DNA of 64,000 nt from assembly GCF_947179515.1 (NCBI RefSeq), contig NC_067472.1, forward strand, positions 164,053,761 through 164,117,760. The letters run 5' to 3'. Made by a program: the position numbers and the translations under genes. Numbering within the stretch: position 1 is the stretch's first letter; each line of letters starts with the position of its first letter. Shown here piece by piece: positions 46,200-57,985 of the stretch. The notes beneath the pieces were generated by a model, which was not told where the DNA came from, did not search any database, and saw nothing but the letters and a program-made list of their open reading frames with translations. This DNA is from Apodemus sylvaticus (taxonomy: Eukaryota > Chordata > Mammalia > Rodentia > Muridae).

Positions 46200-46440
46200 T
46201 GTAAGAAAAGAGGAGCCCTTGCTCACTGTCATTGGGAGAATAAACTGGTGTAGCTATTGTGGAGACCAGTGTAGCAGCTTCTCAAAAAGCTAAAACTAGA
46301 ACTATGACCTCATCAAGCTGTATCACTCCTGGGTATACACCAAAGATTGCCACAAAGATACCAAGGCACTCATATTCATATTCATTGTGCTCTCTGTTCA
46401 CAAAAGGAAGAATAGGAATATTAATCAAAACTAAAGATAT
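46200..46440 (+). mobile_element. Ancient L1 ORF2 3' fragment
   Basis: Decayed matches to the end of ORF2 are seen: ATAAACTGGTGTAGCTATTG, TATCACTCCTGGGTATACAC, and TCATTGTGCTCTCTGTTCAC, in the order seen in both L1 copies (compare 14920-15100). Confidence 0.62.
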
Positions 46441-47830
46441 ATTAAAAATCATTTTATGAAAACATACTATTTTATAAGCTAATTTAAAAATATTTTTGAA
46501 AGACTGGGAACTGAAGTACCTACTACAGCAAATAATGCTGCTCCAGAAACAGCATTAAACAAATTAAACATTATTAAACAAATCCCCTACTGACACGTGG
46601 GACACCTCCCTATAAGTTTTTGGCCATAGATGCCCTGGTTGCCACTGGTACCAACGAGAACCAAATGTCTAGGCCATATTTCTGAAGACACCACACAATT
46701 GGTTATAAGCCTTAGAGATTATAATCAAGCTGGAAGTGAATGCTAAGTTTCAAAATGCAAGGTAGTGCTATGCAGGCTGCTGAAGAAAGAACAGCCATTG
46801 ATAGCTTTATCTTCTTATGAACTCTGAGCTACAACACCAACCCACCAAGTACAACCTGTCCGCTGTGCAACAATGGCATGGCTGTTACAAGAGACATACT
46901 TCCCCAGAAATAAATCATGCTTGGCATTCTAAATGTGGTAGTTCTTTATCTTTACCTTTATGGACTTAGAAGATACAACTTAATCAAGAAAAGAAAAAGC
47001 ACAAATAAGTAAATAAACAAGCCACTATTCAAGTACTTATTTATTTTTCTAAGAAGTGTTATTTTGAGTCTTTGAAACTATTCTGAAATTAATATATAGT
47101 GACATCTTTAATCTAAGATTTTTTTCAAATGTCTAAAATATCTTAAATATAAAATCTGCTTTTCATAGACTTCTTCTCTTATGTCTTCTAGCATATAACT
47201 ACACATGTTAGAATATACCAATTAAACCTTTACAATAACCCTACAGATCACTATCCTCAATTTACAGGTTAGGGGGATGAGGTCAGGAGTTTGTATATCC
47301 AAAGTATACATGAGCAAGTGACAGTCACAATCTATCTGACTCTAAAGTTCTTGCTAGAACCACTGAGAAAATAATTCTCCTGACATTTAAATACCTGAGG
47401 TCCTAAAGAACCCCAGCAATATATCCTTTCCAATGATGCTTGTAGATTGTAATCCTTCTTGGAGATATTATGATTCTGTTCTAATCAGAAATTAAATAAA
47501 GTGCCAACTTCACTTATTATGTTGTATCATCATAGCAAACAGACCACTCCCTGCCCTTTAAGGTTTCTCTCCATTCCAGCCTCAGAGGCACCTCACAGCT
47601 TACCAGAGAAAGCTGAACCTTTGATCATACTCTCAAACCTGAGTCTCACCAATTCTTCCCAACTACCTGTGGCACATTCATCTACCCAAGCCAGAGAAAT
47701 GGAATTCATGTTAGCTTTCACTTCTGGAAAGCTCGCCCTCCTGAGTCCCATCAGTTGCATCTTTATGTGTGTATGAATGTATGTGCATATGCACATATTT
47801 ATGGATGCATATAAATATATGTTGCTTTGG
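46441..47830. other. Intronic sequence, largely unassigned
   Basis: No exon or clear repeat was seen. Confidence 0.4.
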
Positions 47831-47834
47831 GGAG

Positions 47835-47902
47835 ATGGGATCACAGTGGAGGCCTTGCATGTATAAGGAAAGCACTCTAACACTGAGCCACCCCTTCTTC
47901 CA
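47835..47902 (-). mobile_element. ID/B4-like SINE head fragment
   Basis: On the plus strand, GGCCTTGCATGTATAAGGAA and GCACTCTAACACTGAGCCAC are the reverse of an ID-like tRNA head. Confidence 0.5.
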
Positions 47903-48359
47903 TAAATATATCATCAATTTATCTGCTTCTGGACCTTGTCACAGCCATAATAATGAAAATCTTCTCCCCACTCTATCCTCTCTTAAACAGAAAGCATCTC
48001 ATCTGCCGTCCAAACCCCCTTGCCTTCTCCAATCTATTCTTCAGAGGATGAAATGCATCTCTACCCGCCTTCCCCCTGCCACTGCCAGTGCCCTTTGTCC
48101 CTTCCCTCCCTTCAAAATCTTGCAAGGTCTTTTCATTTTAAAACACAATCCTTAACACTATCTTCTCTCCATGCTTTTAACTCTTTTAAAAATTTTTAAA
48201 AATTTGTTATTTGTTATTTGTTGTAGCTGATAATCATTTTGGTTTTCTATTTTTGTTTTGTCAGTTTGTTTGTTCATCTTTTAAGCATACCCCTTATATC
48301 CCAGGCTAACACCTTGTGTAGTGGAGAATGATCCCAAGTATTGTGATGACAGTGCCACA

Positions 48360-48450
48360 CTCAGTCTGTGCAGTGCTGGGAATTGAGCCCAGATCTTTCT
48401 GTATTTGAGGTAAGCTCTTTACCAACTAAGGGAAAACCCTCACCCACTCC
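48360..48450 (-). mobile_element. ID/B4-like SINE head fragment
   Basis: On the plus strand, GCTGGGAATTGAGCCCAGAT and GTAAGCTCTTTACCAACTAA are the reverse of an ID-like head with its B box. Confidence 0.6.
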
Positions 48451-49755
48451 TCTAGCATTCTGATATATATTTTTTTTAATTCAAGGACTTTGCAAAGCCA
48501 TTCTCCCTGATATAATAACTCAGCCTTCAAGTTAAGGTTAATTATATCCTACTCATTGGGCAATAGAGGACCTTGGTCAAAGGGGGCAGTATTTCAGTTA
48601 AACAAAGAGTAAATTATGACCCTATATTACACAGCATCAGGTCGATGGTAACAATATATGCCAGAAAACTCCTGAAAATGGTCATGGAAAAGTCCTCACT
48701 GAGCACACAAAAATGATGAGTAAGATGGTAAGCATGTGAGGTCATTGATAGATTGGGTTGATTTAATAACTTTATAATGCATATACATGTCAAAACATCA
48801 TGTTGTAAATCTCTAAGAACACACATATTTTTGGTCAATTATACCTGAATAAAGTTCAATAATAGGTTTTTAGACAGAAAGAACAATAAATCAGTAACCT
48901 CTCACTCACATTCAGGGAAACATTTCTGATTTCCAAAATAAATTTATTTCCTAAATTAAACAACATTATTCTCTCACAAGATGTTGTGGCTTTGTTTGTA
49001 GCAGTTATCACAATGACTAATTATCGGATTAATTTTTCTTTTATTAGTAGATGCATATCTCCCTGTTTGATGCTTCCTTCAGTGAGGGAAAGGACCATGT
49101 AAATTTGCCCACCTTCTGGCTAAGACTATAGCCCAATGTACTGTAGGCACTCAGCTGATACTTATTAGTTATTCCCTAAATCCTCATTGTTTTCTCAAAC
49201 TGGACTTGAATGTGATTTCAAGATAAACAAAATGAGCCTGGAGAGGTTAACTGCATCTCCTACGAAGACAGAACTAATATATCTTTATATGCACAAACAT
49301 TTATATGCATACCTAACCATGTGCATATGTGCACACATGCATACTAGTAAAAGAAATAGTTATAGTTATAAACACAAATATGACTCCTAATTTATCTCAC
49401 CATCCATATGACTGACCAGCCATCATTTCTATCATCAAGGGATATTCAAGGAACACCAACCCAGGCCTGGAGAAACCAACACTCCATCAGCCACTGGAAT
49501 TTTCCAATGGGTGAAACACCCGCACCTTTCCAAAAAAAATCAAACCTTGCTTCTTGCTTTAAAAAAACACGCCATCATTTTTTTTCACCACCTGGAGATT
49601 TAACATCAGAAGGCAAAGAACTTGTCAGCTCTGCAGCACGGCGCACAAGGATGAAATAGAAGGATGAAGGAGAACCATCTGGAGATGCCAAGTGGCCAGA
49701 ATGAGCCACTCTCTGAGCCACCACTCTGAGAGAGGACACACCCTACTGGAATGCA
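48451..49755. other. Intronic sequence without recognised features
   Basis: No gene or clear repeat was identified. Confidence 0.4.
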
Positions 49756-49759
49756 ACTG

Positions 49760-50049
49760 TGTTGGGAACCAGAGAGCTTGGCTCAACGCCCCCAGCTGAG
49801 CTTTTTGCACAGGTTTCTTGAGAGCAAAACATCCCGTAGCTTAGCTTGATTCCTGCCTTCCTGCCCAGTGTGGTACGGACTTCCCAGGTGCCTGACCTAA
49901 GACTATAATAGATTTTTCCTGTTCCCTTCCCTGGCCTGTAGTATATATATTGCTGGTCTCTCAGTAAAGCTTTGGCATTCTCCTTGCAGAATGACCTGTG
50001 TCTGTGTTTTTTGTTAATCCCGCAGGCCTTTTGTTAATCCTCCAGGTCA
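49760..50049 (+). mobile_element. ERVK-type solo LTR
   Basis: It starts TGTTGGGAACC and has a TATA-like box (TATATATAT, 49942-49950) and a variant poly(A) signal AGTAAA (49973-49978), followed by a short R/U5-like part. A 20-nt tail unit (TTGTTAATCC...) is present twice, at 50011 and 50031. The proposed end GGTCA is followed by CAGCTG, compared with CAACTG before the start, a possible 6-bp target duplication. No gag, pol or primer-binding site lies beside it. The right boundary is uncertain; it could end at 50024. Confidence 0.68.
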
Positions 50050-50055
50050 CAGCTG

Positions 50056-50635
50056 GAAGTGTCATTTAGGACACACACCTGTGTCTGATTCCCAGCAAAG
50101 TGCCATTCATCCAACCAACAAAACTAGGTAAACTAAGTCACCCAGCTAACCAAAACAAAGCATCTACCCAGCTACTGTGCTTGGCAATGGAGGCATCGCA
50201 GACGCTATACCAATAACCATAAACCCAAACACAAAGCAGCAGCTGCCCATGGCATTCAAAGTAATTAATGAGGAACCATACATATTAGGTGTGTCACACT
50301 TTTCTTATGGAGAGGTGAAAAGTCTGGACTCACTCTGTGGCCCTACATCTGCATTTCTGTAATAGAAACACTAACAAGCCAATCTGGTTTGTTTGTTTGC
50401 TTTTTTAAAACTCTTTTGCTTCATTGTAATGAAGCTCTCATACTACTGCTTTCTAAATTTCTCTTTTTCTCTCTCTTCATAATTATGATAACACTATTCA
50501 TTTATCTTGCTTCACCTCTGGCTTCTGCTACCAATGATGGACAGCATCTGTGTGCTTTGCCCTGTGACTATCTACAATATAGACAGAACAGACCTGACCC
50601 AAGCTTTGATGAGATGGCTAAAGACTGACTCCATT
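50056..50635. other. Intronic sequence without recognised features
   Basis: No gene or clear repeat was identified. Confidence 0.4.
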
Positions 50636-50639
50636 AACA

Positions 50640-50850
50640 CAATGGTTTTCAACCTTACTAATGCTGTACCTTTAATACAGACCCACAGATCGTGTGACCC
50701 CCAGTCATAAATTAATTTTATTGCTACTTCATAACTGTAATTTTGCTACTGTAATGGAATGATTCCTGATGATCTTAGGTGACCCTTGTGAATGAGCTGT
50801 CAGACACCCCCCCCCAAAGGGTCATGACCCACAGGAAGAGAGTGACTGCC
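50640..50850 (+). mobile_element. URR1-type hAT MITE, second copy
   Basis: The body matches the copy at 19533: AATGGTTTTCAACCTTACTA, TTGCTACTTCATAACTGTAA and AAAGGGTCATGACCCACAGG. A C10 run precedes the last block. Terminal repeats are worn (AATGGTTTTCAACC and the poorly preserved right end). Confidence 0.8.
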
Positions 50851-53088
50851 ACAGAGGGACACATAGCTTGCTCCAGGTCCCCCGCCAATAATGAACTCGT
50901 GAGCAAGCTTGGCATTTACGTTTGAGTTGTGTAACTGCACATGTAGAACACACATTCCACACTTGTCCGCCCCAAGTCAAATTTCAAAGTCTATATGTCA
51001 CCCATTCCCAACTACTTGCCCAACCTTGTAATTTACACAAAGAGCAACCACATGCTGGTCTGTGTGCCTCAGAGCTAGAATCAACACCATCCACCAACTG
51101 GTTAAGAGAGATGCTTTATAAGAATTGAGGGTCCTTAAGGGACCCCACAACCAGAATACATGTTGCAAGAGAAACCAGAGCCCTGGAGGATGAGATGATC
51201 TCTTTAGCCTTTTGTGGACACATCAGGACAGGACGATCAAAGCAGTGTGGGCTCCATCATCCTCACAGGTTCTATCTTAAAAGCATTCCAGTTCCTTCTG
51301 AAACCATCAACATTTAACTGCCTTCCTGTCCAAGGCAACCCAGCCCTAGTTTCCAGTCTTCCCTCTGGATAAATGGACCTCATTCCGGACATGTCAGAGA
51401 CCTTTACCCAATAGAGTACTTCCATGGGCACTGAACTGTCTTCTCTAGACAGCGTTGTCCTTCAAATTCCTCTGTCCACAGCACAGCAGTTGCTGCATTG
51501 CAGCCTGGTCTTCATGGTCCCTGTTAGCTCTTGTATGCAGAGTTTTGATCTGACCCATCTGTCAACATACCAAGAACAAGCTCCTGCCATGAAACCCTGC
51601 CAGCTCTTCTGTGTGTGCACAAGCCCACACACTCACTAAATGCCACATTTCTAAATCGCTTTTCACCTCTAATACCCCGAAGTCATCTCTCTAAGATCAT
51701 TTCAATTACGAACCCACCTGAAACGATCAGGAAGTGTGGGAGTAAAACTCATGTGATAACAGGATTCTTTGGGAGGATTTAATTGAAGAGCATAAAATCT
51801 TAAATAGTACAAATAATCTAAGCTAATTTCAGTCCAGGCCAGATGACAAGGCAAGTGAGCATGAATTAAAATTACCGATAAACACATTTGGAACAGATGT
51901 CGGAAAGAACTTTCTTCCAACACCCAAAGTCATAAACATGACGCGAAACCCTCCAAAGTCGTTGGCGATGCTGAAGATACAATTAGAGCTGCTTATGAGG
52001 GAAATAAAACTCTGAGGAGTGTGTTGAAGGGACCAGGATGGGCCGAATGATCGCTGTTTTCCTGGAGAGGTCTTGAAAATGCATGGTCAAGATTACTAGC
52101 TTTTTTGTTGATGTAGTTCAGCTTTTGACTGAGAGTACCAGATATCCCTGGGCAATACTTCCTTCTGGGTCTACATTCAGTCCTTCATTGCCTTCTTGCA
52201 GGAAGAAGCATAGCTGCCACTTTACTGTACACTCTGCCTCTCCACCTAGTGACCACACACTCTAAGGTGACAGGCCTCTTCTACAGCCATTACCTCAAAG
52301 CAATGAGCATAAAATTTTTCCATGGGTGACTCTGAGGCATCAGGGGGAAAAAAAAGCACCAGTGGTCAGTCATGGCAGTTTTGGGTGCTACACAGGTGAC
52401 TGAGACCTGCAGACCCAGCAACAGCACAGGGCCCCCCCCAGCTGTGCCCATCATGTTCCATCCTATGCATGTGTCTTCCTAAACTGCCCTGAGGTTCTTT
52501 TCCCAAGTCTGTCTTGGCTGCACCAAGATGCAGTCCATCCACTGAGTCCTGTGGACTGAGGTGCCTGCTCACTTGGTCTCTTTATCATCCTTAAAGGCAG
52601 AGGGAATGGTCTGCAGGATTCCAGTATTTGACAAACCCAGGATTAAAAAGTGCAAGGTGTCCACGTTCCTGGTCTAATTCTAGGTCAGCTGATGTGTTGA
52701 ACACTACAGATCACAATATATTGTGTTTCACTGTACATTCTCAGATTCAAATCCTACAAGGACAAAAAATCCTTCTATTGTAAAACAAAGATCTTGATTT
52801 ATTGGAGTAGTAACAGACATAAAAGAAAATGTGTATCACTAATTTGGTAAAAAATAACATTATGAACAAACAAAGGAGTTATAACTTGGAAATGTAAGTT
52901 ACAACTCAGAAAAATGTTTTTTAAATACTATTGCATTTGTGGACTATAATAACCAGTGCTGAAAATGATATCATTTGAAGCCTTGAATATAAAACACATA
53001 GAGCAGCCCCCCATCATCAGAAGGTCTGCCCTGTCTCGTATATTAAAGATTACATAATATGTGATTATTTAAAGCAATGTTATTTGTT
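50851..53088. other. Intronic sequence without recognised features
   Basis: No exon, RNA gene or clear repeat was identified. Confidence 0.42.
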
Positions 53089-53092
53089 AAGT

Positions 53093-53465
53093 TGGATATT
53101 TTTATTAGATATTTTCTTTATTTACATTTCAAAAGTTATCCCCTTTCTGGTTTCCCCTCTGAAAACACCCTATTCCATTCCCCCATCCCAGTGCTCACCA
53201 ACCCACCCACTCCCATTTCCTGTCCTGGTATTATTGCCCTATACTGGGGTATCAAGCCTTCTCAGGGCCAAAGGCCACTCCTCCCTTTGATGTCCAAAAA
53301 GGCCATCCCCTGTTACATATGCAGCTGGAGCCATGGGTCCTTCAATGTGTACTCTTTGGTTGGTAGTTTAGTCCCTGGGAGCTCTGGGGTACTGGTTGGT
53401 TCATAATGTTGCTCCTCATCTGGGGCTGATAGCTCCTTCAGCTCCTTGGGTCCTTTCTCTATCAT
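53093..53465 (-). mobile_element. L1 3'-end fragment, sense to Nell1
   Basis: The reversed L1 tail (TTTCTTTATTTACATTTCAA) is followed by the reversed pyrimidine-rich 3' UTR (CCCATCCCAGTGCTCACCAA; CCACCCACTCCCATTTCC) and 3' UTR words GGAGCCATGGGTCCTTCAAT and TTGGTTGGTAGTTTAGTCCC. Confidence 0.88.
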
Positions 53466-53800
53466 GAAAACAGCTTTAATTCAAACTTCCATGGAATGAC
53501 ATGTCAGACATCTCTCAGCATACAGACCTGACACTCTCATTGAGACAGAGATGGTAAAAACACCTATTGGAAGCTCCTCTATGCAACTGTTTAGAGAAGA
53601 ACACAGCCACTTGGGTTTCCATGATCAGTCACTCCAGGGTAGCAGAAGACATGTGGCCACAATTTCCACAGAGCCAACTCTGGAGGTAACATACTTTATC
53701 TCATCAGACCTCACGTGGATATTTATATGCCTGCAGGAAATCTCAGTCCACAAAGCAAAGAGGGTAGCCTTCCCATATGCAGGATAAAAGCTGATTTTAT

Positions 53801-53985
53801 ATGGCTCTGGAGAAATGGCTCAGCAGTTGAGGCCACTGTCTGCTCCTGCAGAGGACCTAGGTTCAATTCCAGTTCTAGAGAAATTAATGCCTTATTCTAG
53901 CCTCTGTAGGCAATTCATGTACATGGTGCACAGATATACATGCAGGTAACACTCCTACACACAAAATAAATCATTTTTAATTTCA
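53801..53985 (+). mobile_element. B2/B3-type SINE
   Basis: The head GGCTCTGGAGAAATGGCTCA, the B box GGTTCAATTCCAG, and a tail with ACACACAAAATAAATC. Confidence 0.78.
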
Positions 53986-54985
53986 TTAATTTACATAGAT
54001 ATTGACTAGATTCTGCTGGCGTTTGCTTTATGTTAACAGAAAGAGGAAGTAGGAAGAGAAAAATGGAATCCTTTGCCTTAGACAAAGTCCCTGAAATCCA
54101 TGTCTTGCTAAAAAGGTACTAGTTCAGGTCCCTCGCCATCTAAGACCCCACCCAGAAAACATGAACGTAGCAGGAAAGGTGAAAAACACACAGGGAGAAG
54201 CAAAGCACGTTTCTCTCAGAACTGTGTGAGATTATTGTACCATCTCTAAATGAGCCCTTAAGGGATAAATCAGAACTCAGCGAAACTAAGTCAGATTCAC
54301 AGCAAGTGTGGTTTAGGACCACAGATGTTGAGTTCCTCTGGAAAGATCTCTTAAACTGTAGGGCTTTGTGGGGATATCGTAGACCCTATCCTGATGATGA
54401 TCTTCCAATTTGTGGTTACATAATGTGTCACCAGGACCAAAGACATGGGCAAATAAGCTCCTGTTCTGGGACTCTGAGCTCCTGTCATCAAAAGGAAGAG
54501 GTAATGTCAGTGGAAGGTCCTGCAAAGGCCCTTGGTCAAAAATCATACTTTTTTCTGGATAATTATTAATGAATATGGCAGAAGGGGATAGAAAAGAGTT
54601 AAATGTAAGATGGCCCGAGCTAAGTATTAGACTGCTGGATTGCTTTTCTTAACTCAAAACATTATAGTTCAGTCAGCAGGGATCTAGCTAACTGGGTATT
54701 TGACAATGTGAGGGGTTGGGAATAGGGACAGATTCTATGAATCTGAATAGCTAATATCATTTTTTAATAGGAAGAAAATTTTATTAGAGTTTAAGAGAAA
54801 AATCTCGAGAGCAAACTAGCTATAAATCTCCACAGCTGCCCAGAAGGAAAAAATGGAGGACAGAAGAGAAAAGGTCATGAGTGGGGGCGGCCTGCGCGAA
54901 GGTCACCGTCATGACAGCCAGGAGCCACACAGTGGTGCAGCAAAGAAAGAAGTCCAAAGTACTCTTAGGGAAAGCATGCTTAAAG
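53986..54985. other. Intronic sequence without recognised features
   Basis: No gene or clear repeat was identified. Confidence 0.4.
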
Positions 54986-54997
54986 CAGAGACAGTAG

Positions 54998-55015
54998 AAA
55001 AAAAAAAAAAAAAAA
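54998..55015. repeat. Poly(A) tract
   Basis: About 18 A. No SINE or L1 body could be tied to it, so its source is unknown. Confidence 0.8.
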
Positions 55016-55302
55016 CAAGACAAGTTGCCCTTTCCAGGGTAATTCGGGAAAGTGGACAGACTTGTAAAGCCCAGTGGCCACAGTTCTGTATAATGCAACA
55101 GAGGCAGGAATTGTGGGATTGAGAAGTACATTATCTCAGTAAATACTAGTTAGTCCACCTACCTACCTCTTTAGCATGGCTTAAGGTGAGCTACCTTCCT
55201 TAGGGTGGTTCCTGGGCCAGGTGACTGAGCTACCCAGCTGGAATGTTAGCTTTCCACCCAAGCCAAACATTGACCAGGCTTCCCTTAATGGACTCGTACT
55301 GC

Positions 55303-55505
55303 TGAATAGCTATGATTTTAACTGGATTAGCTTTTAAGATGTTGAATCAATTCTCGATTCTCCTAATCTGACTAATTCTCCCTGAGTGAAAACTTCATAG
55401 AAGAAGTGCTTGAGCCTACATTTGAAGATAGAAGATGAAATTTAGTAAAAAGGGGGGTTCCAGAAAGAGGACATGAGGCAAGTTCTGTCCCATAAATTAA
55501 TTAGG
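55303..55505 (+). repeat. Member 1 of a diverged related pair (partner 57349-57546)
   Basis: Shared words with 57349 onward: GCTATGATTTTAACTGGATT, GATTCTCCTAATC/GTTCTCCTAACCC and CTAATTCTCCCTGAGTGA. The identity is only about 70% with gaps. Confidence 0.5.
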
Positions 55506-55551
55506 GATCAAGTGTCACATAGCTCTGCAGGATAAATAAAATGTCAACAGA

Positions 55552-55765
55552 GGAGCTGGAGAGATGGTTCAACAGTTAAGAGCACTGGCTCTTCTTGCAA
55601 AAGACCCAAGCTCACTTCCCAACCCCCACACAGCAATTTACACCCATCTTCCCACTTCTGTAGGTAACAGGCATGTTCATGGTTCACAGGCTTATATGCC
55701 ACCCAAATACTTGTACACATAAATAAAATAAAATAAGTAAATCTAAAAAATGTATTTTAAAAAAA
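55552..55765 (+). mobile_element. B3/B2-type SINE
   Basis: The head GGAGCTGGAGAGATGGTTCA with AACAGTTAAGAGCACTGGCT, then a diverged body, TGTACACATAAATAAAATAA and AAATCTAAAAAATG. Confidence 0.82.
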
Positions 55766-57348
55766 ATTAGAAAATTTAAGTCAGAAGAAGTAAAGGCATA
55801 GAGGAATTAATTTGCCACTCATCCCAAGAAACGCCCTTCCCCTGCCATATTTTCTGAATGGTGACTCCACTTCTTGTGGAAGATGCAGAATTCAGAATAC
55901 AAAAGAAACTCACCTACACAAGCATTTCCAAAGAAAACCATTGCCATCTTCCTCCAGACATTTCCTAACAGAGCAGAGAACATGTGTGGAAGGAAAGTCC
56001 TCAGCTCCACAGCTTGTCCTCCATGAAGTCTGCCCCCTGCTTCTTGTTCCTCTACACCTGTACCAGGTTTGGCAAAAGTCACCCATCATGATTCCAGTGG
56101 GAGCCTCGTGTGCCTGTGGGAGCTGCCAGCAGTTCTGATGAAATGTTTGAGCTCTAGACAGTCACAAGCAGAGGCAAAGCCACCTATTGTAAACTGGGTC
56201 AGAACAATGAAATCCCTCTTGAGTTTCTGTGCCCTAATCAATGTTTCTGCTCTAATGAAGCCATTAATCAGAAAAGATTTGCATAAACAGAGGCCCACTT
56301 GGCACCTCAACAAATAGCTAGTGATGGATTTTGCATTAAATTATAAGACCTTACCTAACCACCTTATTGGTTCCCAATAAACGCATCTCTCTGAAAATTC
56401 AACTCAATATGTAGGTATTTCTAAGATCTCCCAGCTGCAAATAAGCTCCTTGTCATATGTTCAATGGTTCTTCCTCTGAAAAGAGGCATACCCTCCAGGG
56501 GTTTATGAATCATAAGATTCCAGAAGTTACCTAAATTCACAAAGCTCAAAAACTTGTGAAACTTCACAGGCTTAGACAGCTCAGGAGGGTTGACCCCCTA
56601 GGCCATGTTCCTGTGAGTGACCTGTCAGCCATGCTTCTGTAACTGATTCCAAAAAGCTCATCGGTTCACCAAGATGGACTTGGGTGGAATTATTTCTTCA
56701 GGCTGTCTCAATGCACTACCCAGACTGGGTAGACATTCTACCCTTCAGAAAACATGGAGAGCAGAGGTAGATGAGTCAGGGCTGATACTCAGATCGCAGA
56801 GTTATCATGTCTCTGATTATATAGCTATTTTTTTTAGAGCAATGAGATTTTATAAAGCAGAACTCTCTCCTGACCAACCACTGAGAGTAATCACAACTTC
56901 AGATGAGAACGCATCATAATAATGTACATTTTCCATATAAATCAGAAGGTGCTGGGTATGAAATCAACCAATCAGGGCCTGCTCCCAGGTGTTCCTGGAA
57001 ATAGTTTTGGACACAGCTGTGCCCATTCACATACCTACACCCCAGTTTCCTTTTGTGTGCAAGAGCAGAGTTAAGGAGATGTAATAGAAAACTAGTCTGC
57101 TAAAGCTAAAATATTCGCTCTGTAGCTCTTTATAGTAAGAAAAATGTTGCAACCCTTTTTTAGAATAAAAAAAAAAGGAGGAGTAGAAGCAAGAAGAGGA
57201 GGAAGAGGAGAATTAAGTATCAAGTGACCTGAGTTAACCTATTAAACTCCAGGTCTTCCTTAACTCAGAAAGCACCAAAATTCAGTTAGAGAAGCTCCAC
57301 GTTAGTGTGTATTATAGAATGTGAGGTGCTTGAAATAGACACAGCTAT
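55766..57348. other. Intronic sequence, largely unassigned
   Basis: A purine-rich patch (GGAAGAGGAGG-like) is at 57170-57215. No exon was recognised. Confidence 0.42.
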
Positions 57349-57546
57349 GAAATAGTGGCTATGATTTTTAACTGGATTCATGGGTTAAAATTTTTAATAA
57401 ATTCTAGGTTCTCCTAACCCACCTAATTCTCCCTGAGTGAGAACTTCAGGAAACAATCAATTCAACACTAACAACTGAAGACATAAGAATAAATTTAGAA
57501 AAGAGGACCCAGAGAGAGAGAAAACAATTCCTGCCTAAGAATTAAC
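57349..57546 (+). repeat. Member 2 of a diverged related pair (partner 55303-55505)
   Basis: See 55303-55505. The shared core is 57358-57445. Confidence 0.5.
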
Positions 57547-57699
57547 CAGCAGGCACACTTATTTCAAGTTTTGCGTCATTCTGTGTGAGAACTGGATGAG
57601 ACAGGGAGGAACACTGCTCAGCCCCACTCAGTAAGACAATGTAATAATAATAGTAATGGTTGTTACTACAGGAACTATCATTTGCTTTAATATAGAAAC

Positions 57700-57845
57700 T
57701 ACTGCTTATTGGATGTCTGTCACATGCTGGGCCTTCTGCTCCGTGCTTATGCATTTTCCCATTTAATCTTCACAGCAGTCTTATGAGGTGGATACTGTTA
57801 TTATCCTCAGTTTACCATTGAGGAGACAATCTCAGAGAAAGGTAA
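57700..57845 (-). repeat. MIR remnant
   Basis: The plus strand shows the reversed MIR core: CCATTTAATCTTCACAGCAG, TATGAGGTGGATACTGTTAT, TATCCTCAGTTTACCATTGA and GGAGACAATCTCAGAGAAAG. Confidence 0.7.
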
Positions 57846-57959
57846 ATGGGCTCTACAAGTCTCTGAAATCAGGGTGGAGTGAGCAAGGCAGGCTGTCTCA
57901 CACCACTGTTCACCAAACCTTCACACCCACCACTAACCCCACCCAGAAGCTCCTACCAC

Positions 57960-57972
57960 CACGCCCACTCAC
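57960..57972 (-). promoter_or_regulatory. Nell1: Duplicated (decoy) 5' splice site, distal copy
   Basis: This is a perfect tandem copy of the 13-nt donor unit, giving a second GTGAGT 13 nt downstream of the true donor. Its exonic context is GTG|GTGAGT, weaker than GAG|GTGAGT. Using it would add 13 nt and change the frame; the joined message would read Gly-Glu-Trp-Ala-Trp-Ser and then TAA within the next exon. Confidence 0.6.
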
Positions 57973-57985
57973 CACGCCCACTCAC
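57973..57985 (-). promoter_or_regulatory. Nell1: 5' splice site of the VWC exon, proximal copy
   Basis: On the minus strand the exon end CCGAG is followed by GTGAGTGGGCGTG. Positions +1 to +6 (GTGAGT) are a near-ideal U1 match. The same 13 bases follow immediately as a second copy at 57960-57972. Confidence 0.9.

Larger units (their letters stand above)
39230..57985 (-). other. Nell1: Complete Nell1 intron between the VWC and EGF1 exons (18,756 bp)
   Basis: This intron is bounded by GTGAGT at 57985-57980 and TGTAG at 39234-39230 (minus strand), phase 1. The protein is continuous across it, so no constitutive exon is expected inside. It contains solo LTRs, a URR1 element, an ID element, B-type SINEs, L1 fragments and microsatellites, but neither of the two long L1 copies. 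Confidence 0.93.
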
